A stretch of DNA of 64,000 nucleotides from Paulownia fortunei (Eukaryota; Streptophyta; Magnoliopsida; Lamiales; Paulowniaceae), in the NCBI GenBank assembly GCA_019321725.1, contig CM033110.1:23863210-23927209 (forward strand), given 5' to 3'. A model generated the notes under the pieces. The model did not search any database and was not told where the DNA came from. It saw only the letters and a program-made list of their open reading frames with translations. Numbering within the stretch: position 1 is the first letter of the stretch; every line of letters begins with the position of its first letter. This document shows, one piece after another, positions 61,124 through 64,000 of the stretch. The position numbers and the translations under genes are program-made.

Positions 61124-63664
61124 ATGGCGGCCAAGGACGGCGAACCGACTCGGATAATGGTGGCGGTTAACGAGTCAAATATTAAGGGGTATCCGCACGC
61201 GTCGATAAGCTGTAGAGGAGCGTTCGAATGGACCGTCAAGAAAATCATTCGTTCTAATACTTCTGGTTTCAAACTCCTATTTCTTCATGTTCAAGTGCCC
61301 GATGAAGATGGTATGAACACTCAAATTATGCGTCGATTTCCTTTATCTTTTTATTTTGGTGGTTGTTTTTATATACTCGTGCTTGTAGCTTTGGTTATTG
61401 TTTAATTATTGCTTATTTTGCATGATACTTTGAGCAAACATTGTTTACTTGGGGTTTTACTAGGTTTGGTTTTGTTTGATAGTATTTAGTTTTGGAGCAG
61501 ATTCTAGGAATGAAGGATGTTTTGTTTGGCGTGTGGAAATTTGTGTATACGTTTTTGGATTGATATTATTTGGATATACCGAGTAAATTTGTAGGAACTT
61601 GACTAAATTGATCGAAAAACTATCTGTATACTGTGTCTCGGAACGCTTTTGCAGTACTTATTTTCTGTTTTTTGGAGATTTATCTATCTTCATTTTTATT
61701 TTGATGCATGCATATCATAATTTGACATTCCCTACAGCTTTGAGATTATTCTGTGGTGTACATGGATTGTGGTATATCTAGTGCACTGGCACATGTTTGC
61801 AGATGTGTGCAATTCTATTTTTCATTTTTCCTGTGTTCGATCATTAATAGTTGTTGTGATGGCTATACTGATCAATGGTTTTGTAGATGGACTAATTAGT
61901 CGATGAGCTTAATTGCAGCTCTTGATGCCTTTGTTGGATGTTATTTATCATTCTTGAGTTGTTTTTGGAGATGAACTGATGGACGAACAAACGTATATAA
62001 ACTGTATTGGAGGTCTTGATTAGATGTAAGATATTCAGTATTATTTGTAAATTGTAGAAAGAACAAGAGTTGAAGTGTGAGAAGAATATCCACAACATTC
62101 TGAGGAGCTGCAAATGATCATGGTCCTTTACACAATGAATCCATATTTATGGGAATTCCGGAAGTACCAATTATTGTCTTTACAGTTTACCAGATTATGC
62201 ATAATAAAAGGAAAAAAAATTCATCTTCATGGTATGTTTTGTTCTCTTTTGCTTTATCAAGGTTAGACCACAGTTTTTGTCCACATAGGGTTCTTTCATG
62301 CTCAATGATTATATAGGATTATCTCTTCAAGAAACTGCTGTATTTCCCAAAGATTTGTAAATCAAGACGTGTCACTTGCAAAAGATGGGTGCTTGGACCG
62401 TGCACAACCACCTGACTAACTTATGCATCTCTGCTTCTAGAATCCAAGACATTGCAACACCCTTGTAGCTGCTTGTTACAGTTTCAGTACCTATTCTGAA
62501 CTGGACTCTTTACTGGGTGGTGCTTGCCTGCAGATTGTGATTGTGAAATCATTTCTAATTTCTTTAGTTTCATTATAGACTTAGCCTTAGATACAGAATG
62601 CTGGATGTATCCTTTATGGTTCATACTGAGACAAATCCATGAATTAAGCAATTTGTTTCTCAAATAATTGTTACTAATTTACATGGCATCCATATCCTCA
62701 GGCTGTCTGACGTGGATGTTTTCTAGAGTGCTTTCATTTATGTCATCAATGTAACTGAATATTTTTTTCATGCATGTACAGTTTGCTCTCTGCTCATTTT
62801 GTAAATTATTTTATCCTGTTTAAATATTTTGGTGCTTTATCTACGTGGAAAATGCTAAATCAACCCCCCAACTTGTCTAGGCTTTGACGACGTGGATAGC
62901 ATATATGCTTCTCCTGAGGACTTCAAGAGTATGAAGCACAGAGACAGGATAAGGGGACTTCATCTTTTGGAGTACTTTATGAAGCAATGCCATGAAATTG
63001 GGGTATAAACTACAGTGCATCTTGCGATCGTCCCCTCTTTGATATCAATTCCCTGCGTATGTCTGGGCTATGCAACTTTGTCGTTGTCCTTAGCAATCAA
63101 TCTGCCCCCTCAGCATTTTTTAATATTCTTTCATTTCTAAGGTATCTTTAACGAAGTGTAATTATTTTTGTAGGTTGCCTGTGAAGCATGGGTTAAGAAA
63201 GGTGATCCTAGAAAAATCATCTGCTACGAGGTAAAACGGGTCCAGCCAGATTTTCTTGTTGTTGGAAGCAGGGGTCTCTCTCCTTTTCAGAAGTACGTAT
63301 ACTTTACACATTTATTTTTTTATATCAGCTGCCTTAATTAGCATGTGCTTTATACAAAGAGCAATGTTGAAAAGTTATACATTTCACAAAGAGTAATGTT
63401 GAAAAGTTTTTGAAGAAATAGCCTTTGTTCATGGTTCTGACAGTTGGGCATAATTGTGACATAAGTTATTCTAGAGACCTTACTTTGTTTGAGAGTTTGA
63501 GCTGCTCTTAATACTTTCGTCAAGGCCGTATTGAAATTTCTGATTAACTTTGTAGGATTTTTATTGGAACTGTGAGTGAATTCTGCGCAAAGCATGCTGA
63601 TTGCCCCGTCATTGCAATTAAGCGCAGTGCATCTCAGACTGCTGAATACCCTGTTGATGACTGA
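61124..63664 (+). CDS. Universal stress protein (USP, adenine nucleotide alpha hydrolase-like)
   Basis: Four exons, 61124-61310, 62881-63002, 63174-63292 and 63556-63664; 537 bp, 178 aa, all in frame with GT-AG introns. Family members are small Rossmann-like alpha/beta proteins that often bind ATP or AMP; related Arabidopsis proteins include At3g01520 and At5g14680, of about 175 aa. Motifs in order: RIMVAVNESNIKGYPH (strand 1 and loop), RGAFEWTVKKI, KLLFLHVQVPDEDG, then DDVDSIYASPEDFKSMKHRD, ACEAWVKKGDP, and the nucleotide-binding VVGSRGLSPFQKIFIGTVSE, which fits the G-2X-G-9X-G(S/T) pattern (Gly at VVG, RG and IG). The end is CPVIAIKR followed by SASQTAEYPVDD. The frame is open two codons further up to a GTG; the ATG at 61124 (MAAKDGEPTRIM) is the start. 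Intron 1 is 1,570 bp. No targeting signal is visible, so cytosol is likely. Confidence 0.92.
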
Positions 63665-64000
63665 TTGATTCTAGAATGCTGTGTACTTTTGCACATGTCG
63701 ATCATTAAGTCTGAACCTCTTTACATAATTCCCTTGTGTCTTTCACTTCTTCGTTTATGTGAAGGGCATGAAGTTTGAATAGTTTTTGGTGTCTTGTATT
63801 GAATGTAATTCCCAGTTAAACCTACTACTCTAGCAGCCTTATATTTGTGGTGGTGGATACCAATCAGTAACAATTGGTGAATATCCTCTCCACTTGTTTT
63901 TGAAGATGGATTTTAGCTATTACTTACAGTATATGCGCCTTGCATGGTATGCGTTTATGTTCGGTGCCCGGTAGAATTTGGGATTTCTTATGGTTGCAGT
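63665..64000 (+). other. 3' UTR and downstream sequence of the USP gene
   Basis: T-rich and TTGTATTGAATGTAA-type sequence near 63793-63808 could be polyadenylation signals. No further gene start is seen before the window ends. Confidence 0.45.

Noticed and set aside
60889..61272. Minus-strand open frame of 127 codons over the USP start
   Set aside because: It lies antisense to the leader and first exon of the USP gene and has no motif of its own.

Overview
The window is nuclear DNA from a flowering plant, most likely a eudicot and perhaps an asterid. The evidence is AT-rich intergenic DNA, GT-AG spliced genes with plant-specific proteins, plant promoter motifs (G-box, ABRE, GGCCCA/TGGGCC site II), and small transposon relics. 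The asterid placement is only an impression. No bacterial, organellar or viral block is visible.

Layout, left to right. An LSF1-like gene (plastid starch-turnover scaffold) runs off the left edge on the minus strand (1-1262), with paired G-boxes upstream. A single-exon DUF1645 gene follows (5372-6148, minus). A repeat-rich spacer (about 6.3-12.8 kb) holds three diverged copies of one sequence. An ALA8-like P4-type ATPase (phospholipid flippase) spans 12838-20610 (minus). It has 11 coding exons and one apparent single-base frameshift. A second repeat-rich spacer runs to about 26.7 kb.

The right half holds five genes: a STE20/SPS1-type kinase of the BLUS1-like family (28745-38193, plus, 20 coding exons, 693 aa); a convergent proteasome assembly chaperone 3-like gene (38886-41354, minus, 7 exons, 126 aa, one GC-AG intron); an atypical cinnamoyl-CoA reductase-like SDR (44759-47457, plus, 4 exons, 360 aa); a single-exon Cys-rich probable membrane protein (53888-54421, plus); and a plant universal stress protein (61124-63664, plus, 4 exons, 178 aa). 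Except for the ALA8-like gene, every complete spliced model I built closes in frame.

The genes do not form a pathway; they are independent housekeeping and signalling genes. Their order is informative: from memory, kinase, PAC3, CCR-like, Cys-rich protein and USP correspond to Arabidopsis At5g14720 down to At5g14680, while LSF1 and a USP paralogue are neighbours at At3g01510/At3g01520. The window therefore looks like an ancestral block that Arabidopsis has split.

I found no clearly new biological system. The points most worth a second look are the flippase frameshift, the conserved gene order, the GC-AG intron, upstream ORFs, promoter-like clusters with no gene attached, a tRNA-type SINE, and several long purine/pyrimidine or G-quadruplex-capable tracts. 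Exon borders were placed by eye from splice signals, reading phase and remembered homologues, not by alignment software.
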